Shown here piece by piece: positions 1-8,660 of a DNA stretch of 64,000 nt (position 1 is its first letter; the number at the start of each line of letters is the position of its first letter). Source of the DNA: Nostoc desertorum CM1-VF14 (lineage in GTDB: Bacteria > Cyanobacteriota > Cyanobacteriia > Cyanobacteriales > Nostocaceae); the NCBI GenBank assembly GCA_019359245.1, contig JAHHHR010000023.1, positions 1 through 64,000 of the forward strand, read 5' to 3'. A program made the position numbers and the translations under genes. A model generated the notes under the pieces. It saw only the letters and a list, made by a program, of their open reading frames with translations. It made no database searches and had not been told where the DNA came from.

Positions 1-178
1 TGTCTACTGGAGGTGCGGCGATGAAGGCGATTACGAAGCAGGCGGTAGCGGCTAGCAAGGTGGGGATCATTAGTACGCCGAACCAACCGATGTATAAACG
101 GTTGTTGGTGCTGGTGATCCACTCGCAAAACCGATCCCATACGTTGGCGCTTGAGCGCTGTTGTAAGGTTGCTGTCAT
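1..178 (-). CDS. psbA: photosystem II D1 protein, N-terminal part (runs off left edge)
   Basis: Reading leftwards from an ATG at 178, 59 codons are open to the window edge. They match the start of the photosystem II reaction-centre protein D1: an MTATLQQRSS-type N-terminus, the WITSTNNRLYIGWFGVLMIP segment leading into the first membrane helix, and AAPPVD at the lumenal loop. D1 binds P680 chlorophylls, pheophytin, QB and the Mn4CaO5 cluster in the thylakoid membrane; those ligands lie beyond the window. Cyanobacteria usually carry several psbA copies, and which one this is cannot be told from 59 residues. The upstream gap is about 530 bases and repeat-rich. Confidence 0.96.
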   Translation of the reverse strand, partial: MTATLQQRSSANVWDRFCEWITSTNNRLYIGWFGVLMIPTLLAATACFVIAFIAAPPVD

Positions 179-385
179 GGTTTTATAAGTGCGGTTAGTT
201 ATTTTATAATCAGGCGGTTTTGTTTTTGCCTGTGAAACTACTTTACACTGCTTTACAATTTTTAATCAACTTTTATTACTTCAGTAAAACTGATATAGCT
301 TATTACTTTTTCTTATATAACGCCGTGTGTAACTTTCTCTCAAACCTAATCCCCAACCCCTTCCCTAGTAAAGAATGGAAGCAGG
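179..385. other. psbA upstream region, AT-rich, no gene
   Basis: AT-rich DNA upstream of the minus-strand psbA start. It should hold the psbA promoter and leader. I could not find a -35/-10 pair with good spacing, so I do not place a promoter. Confidence 0.4.
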
Positions 386-590
386 GTTCAGAATAAGTCG
401 CACATCGTGTTGTGTAGCAATACAGTTCAGTTAAGCGTTTCTTCCTTCTCTCTGTGTCGCGCCAGTTGCTTCACAACGCACTGGCTTCTCTGTGCCTCTG
501 TGGTAGCCTGCGGCAAGCCGCTCCGCGTCTACGTTAAAAAATTTACTTTCACAAAGGTTTTTAGGCTTAACTGAACCGTATTGCGTTATG
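386..590. repeat. mosaic of nested dispersed repeats
   Basis: GCAATACAGTTCAGTTAAG at 417-435 is repeated inverted at 566-584 with one mismatch, which bounds a 168-bp unit. Inside lies a CTCTGTG...GCCTCTGTGG motif also present near 35241-35273. Against that second copy, this one carries two extra blocks of about 29 bp (457-485 and 505-533). The first is a palindrome (GCCAGT...ACTGGC) and the second belongs to the CCTGCGGCA...CTACG family seen elsewhere in the window. The piece TTCAGAATAAGTCG at about 389 recurs near 28282. Confidence 0.7.
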
Positions 591-707
591 TAGGTTTATG
601 CTGGTGCCACCGCTGAAAAGATAGAATAGAAAGTAAACATTGCTCTTATCGACTTTGAATATAGAGTTGAGATCAATTACTACCAAAATTAGGAGAGGAG
701 GTGTGAC

Positions 708-1073
708 ATGACAATTACTCTAAATCACACCATCGTGCCCGTACATGACAAGGAAGCTTCGGCGAGGTTCTTTGCAAAAATTTTTGGTTTAGAGGTCGAG
801 GTTCCCGTTGGTCACTTCGCTGCTGTGCATATAAATGATGCACTAACGCTCGACTTCGCTGACGCTGAAGCGTTCGAGCCGCATCATTATGCGTTCCATG
901 TCAGTGATGAAGAATTTGATGCAATTTTTGCCCGCATCAAAGAGGCAGGTCTTGAATACAGTAGCGACCCCATGCATCAGAATAAAGGGCAAATTAACCA
1001 CAGAAAGGAAGGTCGTGGCTTCTATTTCTATGATTCTAATGGTCATAATTTAGAACTGTTGACCCGTGCATAG
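708..1073 (+). CDS. VOC-family (glyoxalase/dioxygenase-fold) protein
   Basis: A 121-residue single VOC domain with the paired beta-alpha-beta-beta-beta modules of the vicinal oxygen chelate fold. It begins NHTIVPVHDKEASARFFAKI and ends GRGFYFYDSNGHNLELL, the usual C-terminal strand carrying the metal-site Glu. Candidate metal ligands are the His near residue 7 and the Glu in the last strand. The start at 708 has a strong AGGAGAGGAGGTG ribosome site. The family includes glyoxalases, dioxygenases and fosfomycin/bleomycin resistance proteins, and the substrate cannot be read from sequence. It stands alone between repeat-rich gaps. Confidence 0.85.
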   Translation: MTITLNHTIVPVHDKEASARFFAKIFGLEVEVPVGHFAAVHINDALTLDFADAEAFEPHHYAFHVSDEEFDAIFARIKEAGLEYSSDPMHQNKGQINHRKEGRGFYFYDSNGHNLELLTRA

Positions 1074-1097
1074 ATATTTGGCATTAGTTCAGTTCCT

Positions 1098-1135
1098 AAC
1101 TCTTGGAGAGGCTGCGTGTAGCATCTCTAAGAGTT
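1098..1135. repeat. palindromic repeat, possible terminator of the VOC gene
   Basis: AACTCTTGGAGAG and CTCTAAGAGTT form a hairpin with a loop of about 14 bases, 25 bases after the VOC stop. No clear T-run follows on the plus strand. The following bases (GCCGCCCTTCGGCTACGCTTAGG) are another short Nostoc-type palindrome. Confidence 0.5.
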
Positions 1136-1251
1136 GCTATGCCGCAGGCTTTATGACTACGCTACTTCAACGCCGCCCTTCGGCTACGCTTAGGATAAGC
1201 TCAGTACAAGTCAGGGCAAGAGGTTCAGTGACCCCTGCCTCCTTCCCTGCA

Positions 1252-2595
1252 TTACTTCTTTACTAAAAAATATGCTGTAGCATATTCCGGTAATTGACTG
1301 ATATTCTGCCTAAATTCTTTTTGATTCTTAAAAATACCTGCCAAAAAATCTAGTTGATAAAGATTAGGTAAAAAGGCTCCACCTGTATCAGCCATAACTC
1401 CCATTTGCAGATGTTTGCGACCATTTTTAGTATGCTCAATAATAATTACTCTACCTAAACCGATATTCAAAACATCTCCAGCAAAAGTTACTCCTGGTTT
1501 AATTGAGATTTTTGCATCTATTTTATATCCATAGCCTTTAATGGCATCAACCTCTCTAAAATACCAATAACGTTTTTGTGCTGTTGCTTTTAATCCGCGA
1601 ACATAAGACATTCCATTATTTCTATCTACGTTAAAAAAGGCTTTATAACCATCTGTAAAGTTAATCAAGACTGTTCCTTGCATTAATGCTTCTTCTAAGC
1701 CAGTTCTGGTTAGATATGCAAGACTTTTAACTTTTCCAAATTCTCTACCGCCTGGTTCATAAATACCCGACAAAACATCCTGTTTTGTATATCTTGTATA
1801 GAAAGTGTCCTTTTTAGAGCTATCTTTTAGGCTATAAATTGGTGTATTAAACTTAGAGGTTTTCTTCCGAGAGCCGGTATGAGTAAACACAGCATATTTA
1901 GTAATTCGTAATTGTTTTTGTTTCTTTTTTTTTGGGTTATAGGCAGTCCATTTGATGACTCGGAAATTGGTATTGATAAACTTGGGATCTTGTAAACGAG
2001 TAGCTCGATTATTAGCAATATCCTCCTTCAAAACAGCAACCATAAAATCTAAAGTTTTAAGGACATCTGGCACAGTCACTCCTTGACTAGCAAGGATTCC
2101 TGTACGGAGAATATCTGGATCTTGTGAACTATAATCTTGAAAATATTTTCTAGTATTAACAAGAACGGTTAATAAATCTTTTTGATTGAAGTTAACCTTA
2201 CTAATTGGCAGTTTGACTGGAGTAACAACCTGGCTGCCATTAATACTAAAATTATATTTTTTGAACTCATCGACAACTCGATAGGGTGCAGATGCTGCTA
2301 ACAAATCTTGCCCAGATGAAAAAGCGTTTTCTTTGCCTATAATTTCATCAGATGTTTGCTGAACGGTAAAAGGATTTTGAAACCTTGAGGCTAGTTCATC
2401 AAAAGCTTGATTTGATGTTAAGGAAATTTGTGATTGAAGTGGGGCAAAATTATCTTGCTGAATAAAAGACTGATCTTGTTGGGCTAGGTGTTTGGTTTTT
2501 GACTGAGTATATAGATGGCTACTGGTTAAACTGACAAGCAATAAGGCAGCACAACCCACTGTGAAGCGGAATTTTTGGCTAGATAAAATATTCAT
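1252..2595 (-). CDS. secreted protein with MltA-type 3D domain
   Basis: A 447-residue protein with an N-terminal signal/anchor helix (about residues 9-30, FTVGCAALLLVSLTSSHLY). The last 100 residues carry GDVLNIGLGRVIII, then MADTGGAF, then YQLDF, so the three Asp residues of a 3D (double-psi beta-barrel) domain as in the lytic murein transglycosylase MltA are in place. The central 250 residues resemble nothing I can name. It lies 38 bases after murG on the same strand and is probably co-transcribed with it, which fits a role in peptidoglycan. Transglycosylase activity is inference; only the 3D-like part is visible. The ribosome site is weak. Confidence 0.65.
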   Translation of the reverse strand: MNILSSQKFRFTVGCAALLLVSLTSSHLYTQSKTKHLAQQDQSFIQQDNFAPLQSQISLTSNQAFDELASRFQNPFTVQQTSDEIIGKENAFSSGQDLLAASAPYRVVDEFKKYNFSINGSQVVTPVKLPISKVNFNQKDLLTVLVNTRKYFQDYSSQDPDILRTGILASQGVTVPDVLKTLDFMVAVLKEDIANNRATRLQDPKFINTNFRVIKWTAYNPKKKKQKQLRITKYAVFTHTGSRKKTSKFNTPIYSLKDSSKKDTFYTRYTKQDVLSGIYEPGGREFGKVKSLAYLTRTGLEEALMQGTVLINFTDGYKAFFNVDRNNGMSYVRGLKATAQKRYWYFREVDAIKGYGYKIDAKISIKPGVTFAGDVLNIGLGRVIIIEHTKNGRKHLQMGVMADTGGAFLPNLYQLDFLAGIFKNQKEFRQNISQLPEYATAYFLVKK

Positions 2596-2633
2596 AACTC
2601 GGAAAATAAATTTTTAATGCTAAATAATCAACA

Positions 2634-3707
2634 TTATGCCTCTATCACCTCACGCACTAAGTGCGCCAACTTTTCGGCACTATCGGGAACTGCGATCGCC
2701 TTTGCATTTTCCCCCATTCTTGCTAATTCATCTGGTGACTGCAACAAATTCAACACATTACTTTGCAATATTTGTGCCGTCAACTCCGATTGCTTCAGTG
2801 TTAACGCCGCACCAGCTTTTGTAAATACGTCTGCATTGTAAGATTGATGGTCTTCTGCGGCAAAGGGGTAAGGAATCAAAATCGCTGGAGTTCCACATAC
2901 TGCTAATTCTGTCAAACTGCCTGCACCAGAACGACTAATGGCTAGAGTAGCTCGTTGCAACAACGCCGCCATATTGTTGTAAAAAGGTAAAGCTGTATAC
3001 TGTGGATGTTTGAGGCTATCTGCTTCCTCGTCGCGATCGCCAGTTAAATGTACTACATAAGCACCAGCATCAAACCAAGCATTTGCAGATTCGCGCACTA
3101 ACTTATTCACCGCAACTGCACCCTGGCTACCACCAAAGACAACAATTAACGGAACACCCTCTGGAATGGCTAAATCTAACGGTGCATCAATTGCCGCATC
3201 GAGAAATTGCGCTCTTACAGGAGTACCGACACAGACATTTTTGGCACGAGGCAAGTACTTAGCAGCTACTTCAAATCCCAAGGCTACCGCACTACACCAA
3301 GGGCCAAAAAAACGAGTTACTTTACCAGGTATTGCGTTAGATTCGTGGAAAACCACGGGTAAACCGAGAGAACGCGCCGCAATAACGGCTGGCCCGGCAA
3401 TGTAACCTCCTGTAGTAAATACCCCTTGAAAATTTCCCTGCTTCAAAATTCGTCTAACTTCTATAATCGAACCAGCGAGTTTACTCAAGATGCGAATTGA
3501 GGAAATTCCAAACCCTTGCTGAAACCCTTCAACTGCAATAGTATTCAAGGGATACTCTTTAGGGACAAGTTGAGTTTCCAGGCGATCGGGTACTCCCAGC
3601 CATTCGATTTGATAATCTGGAAGTTTTTGTGCCAGTGCGATCGCTGGAAACAAATGTCCACCAGTCCCACTGGCAGCTATTAATAATCGTATCGGTGCGT
3701 TTGCCAT
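2634..3707 (-). CDS. murG: UDP-GlcNAc:lipid I N-acetylglucosaminyltransferase MurG
   Basis: A 357-residue GT28 glycosyltransferase that adds GlcNAc to lipid I on the inner face of the plasma membrane to make lipid II. Landmarks are the N-terminal GTGGHLFPAIALA loop (about residues 14-26), the mid-protein GGSQGA motif, and the C-terminal SGAGSLTELAVCGTPAILIP with FAAEDHQ, which binds UDP-GlcNAc. The start is the ATG at 3707, preceded by AGAGG; the in-frame TTG one codon upstream is less likely. It leads a probable two-gene unit with the 3D-domain protein. Confidence 0.95.
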   Translation of the reverse strand: MANAPIRLLIAASGTGGHLFPAIALAQKLPDYQIEWLGVPDRLETQLVPKEYPLNTIAVEGFQQGFGISSIRILSKLAGSIIEVRRILKQGNFQGVFTTGGYIAGPAVIAARSLGLPVVFHESNAIPGKVTRFFGPWCSAVALGFEVAAKYLPRAKNVCVGTPVRAQFLDAAIDAPLDLAIPEGVPLIVVFGGSQGAVAVNKLVRESANAWFDAGAYVVHLTGDRDEEADSLKHPQYTALPFYNNMAALLQRATLAISRSGAGSLTELAVCGTPAILIPYPFAAEDHQSYNADVFTKAGAALTLKQSELTAQILQSNVLNLLQSPDELARMGENAKAIAVPDSAEKLAHLVREVIEA

Positions 3708-3791
3708 CAAACCTCTACCGTTTAGCGTCTAGCTTAACTAAGATAAAACAATTTCCTTATCTTCTCTCATCAAATCAGTAAATTCTTACCA

Positions 3792-4631
3792 ATGACTAAC
3801 ATTATTAACACCTTAATGAAACGACAACTCAGATTTCCAGCTAGTATCTGGCTAGTTTCATTCCTGCTAACCATTGGTTTAACAAGTGGTTGGCAACGCA
3901 CTCAAGCGGCGACACCACAGCAATTAGCTCAAGCTGGTATAGCCCAAAATGCACCAGCTGATTTGAAAAACCTACTGACACAAGTTGATGCAGCCGCCAG
4001 CCGGGGTGATGTCAAAGGGGTGTTGCAATTCTACAGCCCCAACTTTGCTCATGGGGATGGATTAAACCTCCAAACTCTGGAAAAGTCTTTGATTTCACTT
4101 TGGCAACGATATCCTAAATTGCAGTACAGTACAAAACTACTATCTTCAAAACCTGAAGGTAATGCAATTATTGCCGAAACAGAAACGACGATAACAGGCT
4201 TACCTTCCGGTAACAGTAATAATTCGGCTCTCAATGCCACGATTAAATCGCGTCAGCGCATTATAGGTGGAAAAATAGTCCGCCAAGACATTTTGTCGGA
4301 ACGCACCCAACTTACCTCTGGTACCAAGCCGCCCCAAATTGATTTTAAATTACCAGAGCAGGTGCAAGTTGGTCAAAAGTATAATTTTGATGCGATCGTT
4401 CAAGAGCCACTTGGTGATGATTTTCTACTAGGAACGGCGCTAGAGGAAGCCATCAAACCAGATAACTTTCTCAACCCCACATCCGTAGATTTGCAATTAC
4501 TAACATCTGGCGGACTGTTTAAAACGGCACAAGCACCATCTACCCCTGGTAGTCGCTGGGTTTCTGCTGTCATTCTGCGGGGTAATGGGATGACGATGGT
4601 AACTCAGCGCTTGCAAGTGGTAAAGAAATAG
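3792..4631 (+). CDS. exported NTF2-like protein, function unknown
   Basis: A 279-residue protein with a signal peptide (residues about 10-40, hydrophobic SIWLVSFLLTIGLTSGW, possible cleavage after TQAA). Next comes a segment resembling SnoaL/NTF2-like domains (LKNLLTQVDAAASRGDVKGVLQFYSPNFAH), then a beta-rich C-terminal half without a recognised domain. Conserved proteins of this look occur in cyanobacteria, but I know no assigned function. A second ATG at codon 9 is an alternative start; neither has a strong ribosome site. It is divergent from murG. Confidence 0.6.
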   Translation: MTNIINTLMKRQLRFPASIWLVSFLLTIGLTSGWQRTQAATPQQLAQAGIAQNAPADLKNLLTQVDAAASRGDVKGVLQFYSPNFAHGDGLNLQTLEKSLISLWQRYPKLQYSTKLLSSKPEGNAIIAETETTITGLPSGNSNNSALNATIKSRQRIIGGKIVRQDILSERTQLTSGTKPPQIDFKLPEQVQVGQKYNFDAIVQEPLGDDFLLGTALEEAIKPDNFLNPTSVDLQLLTSGGLFKTAQAPSTPGSRWVSAVILRGNGMTMVTQRLQVVKK

Positions 4632-4645
4632 GTTGGAGTTGGGAG

Positions 4646-5845
4646 TTAAGAGTACTTGCGCTCATGAAACAACCCAATTAACAAAGTGCTCGGTGCAGCT
4701 AGAAACAGCCACATCGTTAGCTGTAACCCATACTGCTGTGCTAGCCAACCCAGCGCCAGGGGCATGAAACCACCGACTAAACCCGCCAGGTTATTAAGAG
4801 CCATCACGGTGCTGCTTTGCCCCAGCATGGCAGTATATAGCTGCCCCTGAAGGATGGAATACCAACCCGCATTGAGGAAGCCCAGACCGCCCAAAATAAC
4901 TATTTTGATGGTGATATTCGGGATCGCCAAAAAAGCGGGATAAAAACACAAAACTAAAAATGCACTCACCCGCAAGTACTCAATGCCTCGAACCCGCTCT
5001 AACAATGGAATGAGCAATAAATCGCCTAACAAGCCGAACCCCAACCAGATAGTAAAAGCAAAACTCGCTTGTGTGTCGCTTGTACGCACAACATCCACAA
5101 AATAAAGGGCTAAAAAGCCCCGCAGAACATCCAACATTAAATCTGAAAATTGCAACAGGGTTAACCAGCGTAGGACGTTACGTCGTTTGAGTGCGCGGAT
5201 GATATGACGGATACCTTTTTGAATACTAGGGGCTGGCAAATTCGCTGGAGTGGATACCGTTGCTATAGCCATCGGAGACTTCCACATTAAGCTAACCAGA
5301 CAAAGCGTCAGGGCTGCCAGGGTGAAAAAAACATTCCGCCAACTCTGATGCAAAGCGATCGCACCTGCCAACGCCAAAGGACCAATCACATTGCCGAGAG
5401 AACCCGCCAATGCCCAGCGTGCCATGTTTGCTTCGTGGCGGGTGGGTTCTAGATCCATCAGCGTCGCTTGAGACAAACTGACAAACGCACCAGATGCCGG
5501 GTAAAACAACACCAATGCGGCTAATAAACTCCAAAAGTGATGACTGAGGGAAATCAGCAAGAGAGCGATCGCAAAACTGATGCCTCCTCCCAAAATCAAT
5601 AACCGTCGATGACCAAAATCGCCTAAAACCCCAAAAATTGGCTCTATCACACTGCTGATCGTATTGGGTATGGTCAATAGCAACCCGACTTGCAGGTAGG
5701 AGAGATTCAGATCATGACGAATCAACGGATAGGCTACACCCATCACACCATCAACAATTTCGTCTAATCCTTCGATCGCCAGGAAGAGACTGATGAATAA
5801 AATAACTGATCTGGTTGTTTTGTTCTGACCATCCAAAGGCATCAT
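4646..5845 (-). CDS. major facilitator superfamily transporter
   Basis: A 399-residue integral membrane protein with about 12 predicted helices. The helix 2-3 loop FGVLGDFGHRRLLI is the MFS motif A (GxxxDxxGRR-like), and ALAGSLGNVIGPL is typical of helix 5. The layout resembles multidrug/fosmidomycin-type exporters, but substrate is not readable. The start at 5845 follows GGGAGAATTTT; an open extension 19 codons upstream begins with TTG and is unlikely. Its last codons are only 14 bases from the convergent NTF2-like gene. Confidence 0.85.
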   Translation of the reverse strand: MMPLDGQNKTTRSVILFISLFLAIEGLDEIVDGVMGVAYPLIRHDLNLSYLQVGLLLTIPNTISSVIEPIFGVLGDFGHRRLLILGGGISFAIALLLISLSHHFWSLLAALVLFYPASGAFVSLSQATLMDLEPTRHEANMARWALAGSLGNVIGPLALAGAIALHQSWRNVFFTLAALTLCLVSLMWKSPMAIATVSTPANLPAPSIQKGIRHIIRALKRRNVLRWLTLLQFSDLMLDVLRGFLALYFVDVVRTSDTQASFAFTIWLGFGLLGDLLLIPLLERVRGIEYLRVSAFLVLCFYPAFLAIPNITIKIVILGGLGFLNAGWYSILQGQLYTAMLGQSSTVMALNNLAGLVGGFMPLALGWLAQQYGLQLTMWLFLAAPSTLLIGLFHERKYS

Positions 5846-5917
5846 AAAATTCTCCCGTTCTCCAAATTTGTTTACCAACGCACTTTTGTCACAGCGTGGC
5901 AATTGGAGGGGGAATCC

Positions 5918-6034
5918 ATGAACAAACGCTTCGCCATAATGATCGGGCGAATTGCCTGTTGGATTGAGTTTCAGAAGCTTACCAAGGAGGGAATATCATC
6001 ATTGCGACAAAGGTTTAAACATACGGACGGTTAA
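5918..6034 (+). CDS. possible 38-residue small protein
   Basis: An ATG at 5918 follows GGAGGGGGAATCC, one of the best ribosome sites in the window. It opens a 38-codon frame (MNKRFAIMIGRIACWIEFQK...KHTDG) ending TAA. The peptide is basic with one amphipathic or hydrophobic stretch. It lies in the 407-base gap between the divergent MFS and SDR genes. It may be a real small protein, a leader peptide or chance; I recognise no family. Confidence 0.3.
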   Translation: MNKRFAIMIGRIACWIEFQKLTKEGISSLRQRFKHTDG

Positions 6035-6041
6035 CACCGTC
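6026..6041. promoter_or_regulatory. small palindrome upstream of the SDR gene
   Basis: GACGG-TTAACA-CCGTC overlaps the stop of the possible small frame at 5918-6034, about 210 bases before the SDR start. The stem is short (5 bp); it could be an operator half-site pair or chance. The rest of the gap to 6252 shows nothing else. Confidence 0.25.
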
Positions 6042-6252
6042 TCTAGTTTATTGTAGACGCTAGAGTTACTGAGTTTTCACCCGTCCTTCTCGCAGTATAT
6101 CTATTAACGGAAATCGCCTTAGATATAGCTTTCGAGTTACATCTAAGAAAAAATAAATATTAATAGCTGAGAAAATATGTGTGTACTCAGGAACTTGCTA
6201 AATTGCTAAATTGTGTATTTAAATTAACACTGGACTATTGGCTTTTTCTTCA

Positions 6253-7026
6253 ATGACTTCTCTACAAAATCAAATCATTTTGATCACTGGTGCAAGTAGT
6301 GGTATTGGTACTGCTTGTGCGAGAATCTTTGCTGGTGCAGGTGCAAAATTAATCTTAGCGGCACGACGATTAGAACGTTTGCAGCAGCTAGCAGATACTC
6401 TCCGTAAAGACTTTAGTACAGAAACTCATTTGTTACAGCTAGATGTGCGCGATCGCAACGCTGTTGAATCTGCTATTTCTTCTCTACCGTCTCACTGGTC
6501 TAACATCGACATTCTGATTAATAATGCTGGGCTAAGTCGTGGTTTAGACAAGTTGCACGAAGGCAGCTTTCAAAATTGGGAAGACATGATTGATACTAAC
6601 GTCAAAGGTTTACTTTACGTTTCCCGTTATGTCATTCCGGGAATGGTGAGCCGCGATCGCGGTCATGTGGTAAATTTAGGTTCCATTGCTGGACATCAAA
6701 CCTATCCCGGTGGTAATGTCTACTGTGCTACTAAAGCTGCTGTAAGGGCAATTTCTGAAGGTTTAAAACAAGACCTGTTGGGAACGCGGGTACGTGTAAC
6801 TTCCGTTGACCCTGGGATGGTAGAAACGGAATTTAGTGAGGTGCGTTTTCACGGAGATGTTGAACGCGCCAAAAAAGTTTACCAGGGAGTTATGCCCCTG
6901 ACAGCAGATGATGTCGCTGATGTAATATTTTTCTGTGTAACGCGATCGCCCCATGTCAATATTAATGAAGTTGTGCTGATGCCTGTTGACCAAGCCAGCG
7001 CTACCCTAGTTAATCGGCGAACCTAA
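6253..7026 (+). CDS. short-chain dehydrogenase/reductase (YdfG-like)
   Basis: A 257-residue classical SDR. The cofactor loop TGASSGIG (about residues 12-19), NNAG, the catalytic Ser in GSIAG and the YCATK catalytic pair are all present. The C-terminal VDPGMVETEFSEVRF resembles the NADP-dependent serine/3-hydroxy acid dehydrogenase (YdfG) subgroup. An Arg-rich stretch after the first beta strand (AARRLERL) suggests NADP(H) preference. The ATG at 6253 is chosen over a TTG five codons earlier; the ribosome site is weak for both. Confidence 0.9.
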   Translation: MTSLQNQIILITGASSGIGTACARIFAGAGAKLILAARRLERLQQLADTLRKDFSTETHLLQLDVRDRNAVESAISSLPSHWSNIDILINNAGLSRGLDKLHEGSFQNWEDMIDTNVKGLLYVSRYVIPGMVSRDRGHVVNLGSIAGHQTYPGGNVYCATKAAVRAISEGLKQDLLGTRVRVTSVDPGMVETEFSEVRFHGDVERAKKVYQGVMPLTADDVADVIFFCVTRSPHVNINEVVLMPVDQASATLVNRRT

Positions 7027-7053
7027 ACAAGGGGAAAATCACGACTAATATAA

Positions 7054-7827
7054 TTAAGCGGTCTTAAAAAATCGAATAATTTCGCGGACATGATCAAGAA
7101 ATTGTCCGTCGGTGGAAAGTTGCGCGATCGCAGTTCGTGCTTCTCTTGCTAAACGCTCATGTTCAGTTTGATTGGTCGCCCGTAATTCCTCCAAATTAGC
7201 AGCCATTCGAGCTAAATCTCTGCGAGTTTCTTCGGCAAAGCGTTGTTGAGTTGCAGGTAATGAATAAGATTGTTCTGGGTTAAGTTGCTCCTCAAATGAC
7301 TGGATTTTTTGTTCCAATATCGAGAAGCGATCGCGCAGTTCAACAATATCTTCGCGCGGATACTTCCATTCTTGGCGAATCATTGCTAACCGCGCATATA
7401 AGTACTCATACGCCCGAATCGCTGGACGCAGAATTGTTAATAACAAAGCTGCACCAGAACTTATATACCCAACCGTACTAATACCAGTGGCAGCAAGAGT
7501 ATAAAGACCAACGGCTGAGAATAAGTGTAAAGCAATGGCAACCCAGAGCGATCGCTTTGCCAATACTGTGACATATTTCACTTGTTTCTCATCAACTGGA
7601 ATTCCTTTCTCTTTGGATTGTGCTGCTTCTGCTAAGACTTCTTTAGCTTGAAAATGCACATTCCACGGTACGGTAACAATTACCAACAGCCACCAAAAGC
7701 TTGCACCACCAATCACCCAATCAAGAAAGTTACCAGCAGGGATGTGCAACCATTGCAGTAAGCCAAAAGCTGTTAATACCACAACCACAATTCCAGCAAT
7801 GGAACTGATGAAAAAGTTTATATACAT
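7054..7827 (-). CDS. membrane protein with C-terminal coiled coil, unknown function
   Basis: A 257-residue protein. Four hydrophobic segments lie in the first 140 residues (near 5-25, 38-55, 95-115 and 118-135). A long charged, Leu/Glu/Arg-rich region at about 150-250 should form a coiled coil (DRFSILEQKIQSFEEQL, ARMAANLEELRATNQ). The start at 7827 has GGAGACAGGG upstream. I do not recognise a characterised family. It is convergent with the SDR gene, with 27 bases between stops. Confidence 0.65.
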   Translation of the reverse strand: MYINFFISSIAGIVVVVLTAFGLLQWLHIPAGNFLDWVIGGASFWWLLVIVTVPWNVHFQAKEVLAEAAQSKEKGIPVDEKQVKYVTVLAKRSLWVAIALHLFSAVGLYTLAATGISTVGYISSGAALLLTILRPAIRAYEYLYARLAMIRQEWKYPREDIVELRDRFSILEQKIQSFEEQLNPEQSYSLPATQQRFAEETRRDLARMAANLEELRATNQTEHERLAREARTAIAQLSTDGQFLDHVREIIRFFKTA

Positions 7828-8132
7828 TTTGCCCTGTCTCCGGTGAAACCATCATCTCGATCATGACTATTTCTCAACAGTTGTACGTAAATTATTGTGA
7901 TGGTTTTTCTATTTGCACACACCAGCTTCTCAATAAGATAACTACGCCAATTCGGTTAAATATGTTTGCTACCCTTTTGGGGAAAGTAGCAACAAACATG
8001 ATTGTGATGGTTTTTTTTGTTGCACATATATAAATACATTCTGTAGTATATAGGTAATATAGCTAAAACTTTTATTCTTTAGTGACAAGCTTGTGCCAAA
8101 TTTGACTTGATTGCACTAAAAGGAGGGTGGCA
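7828..8132. other. intergenic gap with a direct repeat and a hairpin
   Basis: Divergent promoters should lie here. ATTGTGATGGTTTTT...TTGCACA occurs twice, at 7894-7921 and 8001-8027. Between them TTGCTAC (7966-7972) and GTAGCAA (7986-7992) can pair. ATAAGATAACTACGCCAA at 7934 resembles ATAAGATAGCTACGCCAA at 8781, inside the end of the lipoprotein gene. No coding sequence is seen. Confidence 0.5.
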
Positions 8133-8654
8133 ATGAAAAAAGTAGCGGTATTTGGCAATGCTGGAGGCGGAAAATCAACTCTAAGCAAGAGATTATCTCA
8201 AATCACTGGTTTGCCACTTCACGTCTTGGACAAAATTCAATATCAATCAGGAGGTACAGAGGTTCCACATGAAGACTATAAGCGCGCCCATCAACAAATT
8301 TTAGTTACTGATCGATGGATTATTGATGGGTTTGGTTGCATGGAGACTCTCTGGCTAAGACTTGACGAGGCAGATACTCTGGTTTTTGTCGATTTACCGC
8401 TGTATGTGCATTTTTGGTGGGTAACTAAGCGATTTATCACAGGTTACTTTCAACCGCCAGAAGGCTGGCCCCAAAACAGCCCAATATTGAGGAGTTCGCT
8501 TACTAGCTACCGCGTGCTTTGGTTGTGTTACAAATATTTAACCCCAAAATATCGTGAGTATATCGAGCAGGCTCAAAGCATCAAAAATGTTTATCACATT
8601 CGCTCGACTAAACAAATTTCACAATTTTTTGAATTAATTAATGCAGGAGACTAA
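8133..8654 (+). CDS. P-loop kinase-like protein (adenylate kinase/FlaR topology-modulation type)
   Basis: A 173-residue P-loop protein. The Walker A loop GNAGGGKST is at residues 9-17, followed by LSKRLSQITGLPLHVLDKIQ and WIIDGFG, which match the small nucleotide-kinase-like proteins often labelled DNA topology modulation protein. Its true substrate is unknown to me. The ATG at 8133 sits six bases after AGGAGG, so the in-frame GTG at 8127 is rejected as a start. It is followed directly by an IS200/IS605-like end. Confidence 0.8.
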   Translation: MKKVAVFGNAGGGKSTLSKRLSQITGLPLHVLDKIQYQSGGTEVPHEDYKRAHQQILVTDRWIIDGFGCMETLWLRLDEADTLVFVDLPLYVHFWWVTKRFITGYFQPPEGWPQNSPILRSSLTSYRVLWLCYKYLTPKYREYIEQAQSIKNVYHIRSTKQISQFFELINAGD

Positions 8655-8660
8655 CAAAGT

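Noticed and set aside
179..300. A defined psbA promoter
   Set aside because: No -35/-10 pair with acceptable spacing and match was found.
1066..1266. Plus-strand 66-codon frame after the VOC gene
   Set aside because: Made of palindromic repeat DNA and overlaps the VOC stop.
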